Source: Hyphomicrobiales bacterium
GTDB taxonomy: Bacteria > Pseudomonadota > Alphaproteobacteria > Rhizobiales > Xanthobacteraceae
Assembly: GCA_003135415.1 (NCBI GenBank)
Contig: PLBP01000035.1
Span: 50,075-114,074, forward strand
Length of the DNA stretch: 64,000 bases
Reading direction: 5' to 3'
Position numbers and translations under genes: made by a program. The notes under the pieces are model-generated. The model saw only the letters and a program-made list of their open reading frames with translations, was not told the origin of the DNA and searched no databases. Of the stretch, positions 63,367 through 64,000 are shown in pieces (the first letter of the stretch is position 1; each line of letters opens with the position of its first letter).

Positions 63367-64000
63367 CCGCCTTCCTCATCCACAACATGGCTCCGCTCAT
63401 GTTCGCCTCGCTGATCGTGGTCTTGTTGATCGGATATCCGGCGGCATTTTCGCTGGCCGCAGTTGGCCTTATTTTCGGCCTCTTGGGCATCGGACTCGGC
63501 TTGTTCCAGCCGAATTTCCTGCAGGCGCTGCCCGAGCGCGTCTACGGCATCATGAGCAACGACACGCTGCTGGCGATTCCGTTCTTCACCTTCATGGGCC
63601 TGATCCTCGAGCGCTCGGGCATGGCGGAGGACCTCCTCGACACCATCGGGCAGTTGTTCGGGACCGTTCGCGGCGGCCTCGCCTATGCGGTGATCTTCGT
63701 GGGCGCGCTGCTCGCGGCGACGACAGGCGTCGTGGCGGCATCGGTGATCGCTATGGGGCTGATCTCGCTCCCAATCATGCTGCGTTACGGTTACGACCGG
63801 CGGGTCGCTTCCGGCGTCATCGCCGCCTCGGGCACGCTCGCACAGATCATTCCGCCCTCGCTCGTGCTGATCGTGATGGCCGACCAGCTCGGCCGCTCGG
63901 TCGGTGACATGTACGAGGGCGCCTTCGTTCCCGGCATTACGCTCGCCGCGCTCTATGCCGTCTACATCTTCCTGATGACCATTATGTTTCCGAAGACGGC
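63363..64000 (+). CDS. TRAP transporter large permease subunit (DctM family), N-terminal part
   Basis: About 212 residues are present before the right edge. The DctM signature is clear: LLIGYPAAFSLAAVGLIFGL, NDTLLAIPFFTFMGLILERS and GTLAQIIPPSLVLIVMADQL. It is the main transport subunit. The binding protein is not seen upstream and may lie beyond the edge. Substrate unknown. Confidence 0.93.
   Translation, partial: MTAFLIHNMAPLMFASLIVVLLIGYPAAFSLAAVGLIFGLLGIGLGLFQPNFLQALPERVYGIMSNDTLLAIPFFTFMGLILERSGMAEDLLDTIGQLFGTVRGGLAYAVIFVGALLAATTGVVAASVIAMGLISLPIMLRYGYDRRVASGVIAASGTLAQIIPPSLVLIVMADQLGRSVGDMYEGAFVPGITLAALYAVYIFLMTIMFPKT

Overview
The window is chromosomal DNA of a high-GC alphaproteobacterium, most likely of the order Hyphomicrobiales (Rhizobiales). 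The strongest indicator is the complete very-long-chain fatty acid cluster acpXL-fabZXL-fabF2XL-fabF1XL-adh2XL-lpxXL (15.5-20.9 kb), which serves the lipid A of this group. A DUF2865 protein, a TorF-like porin, a rhizobial-type MotB remnant and citramalate synthase fit the same assignment. Family names rest on motif recognition; no database search was possible.

Layout. 0-5.3 kb: the start of an RND efflux permease with its adaptor, a VapBC-like toxin-antitoxin pair, OsmC, a PCu(A)C copper chaperone with a DUF2946-like partner, and a SnoaL-like protein. 5.3-12.4 kb: a six-gene operon for a hydrogenase-4-like membrane complex whose large subunit has lost the nickel-iron ligands. 12.5-15.4 kb: two alpha/beta hydrolases flanking an isoprenylcysteine-type methyltransferase. 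15.5-20.9 kb: the VLCFA/lipid A cluster, with lpxXL frameshifted at an A6 run. 21-25.3 kb: an orphan PotF-like binding protein with a rhodanese, mmsA and a GST, with MotB and MFS gene remnants between them. 25.3-30.6 kb: a carbohydrate or polyol ABC transporter with an SDR dehydrogenase. 30.7-34.4 kb: phosphatidylethanolamine synthesis (pssA, psd) and an Atm1-type exporter. 34.5-46.6 kb: housekeeping genes (LOG family, cimA, cysS, gltX, nadE) mixed with secreted proteins of unknown function and a porin. 46.6-50.2 kb: two compound palindromic repeats, a decayed beta-propeller gene, a membrane protein and class II DAHP synthase. 50.3-58.3 kb: a Tat-exported molybdopterin lipoprotein with a cytochrome b partner, gor, a DUF2059 protein, rpiA, gph, a soluble MCP-PilZ receptor and tRNA-Val. 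58.3-64 kb: a CPA1 antiporter, an exported isoaspartyl methyltransferase-like protein, a DUF971 protein, moaA, and the start of a TRAP transporter operon preceded by a perfect inverted repeat.

The main leads are: (1) the Hyf-like complex, which keeps the NuoB-type cluster ligands but has Ser in place of at least three of four Ni-Fe cysteines; (2) the FabF1XL/FabF2XL pair, one active and one apparently inactive, resembling a ketosynthase/chain-length-factor heterodimer, next to an lpxXL that one extra A would restore; (3) four decayed genes (lpxXL, motB, an MFS gene, a beta-propeller gene), pointing to gene loss or assembly indels; (4) two large nested palindromic elements around the decayed propeller gene. 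I saw no CRISPR array, phage or transposase.
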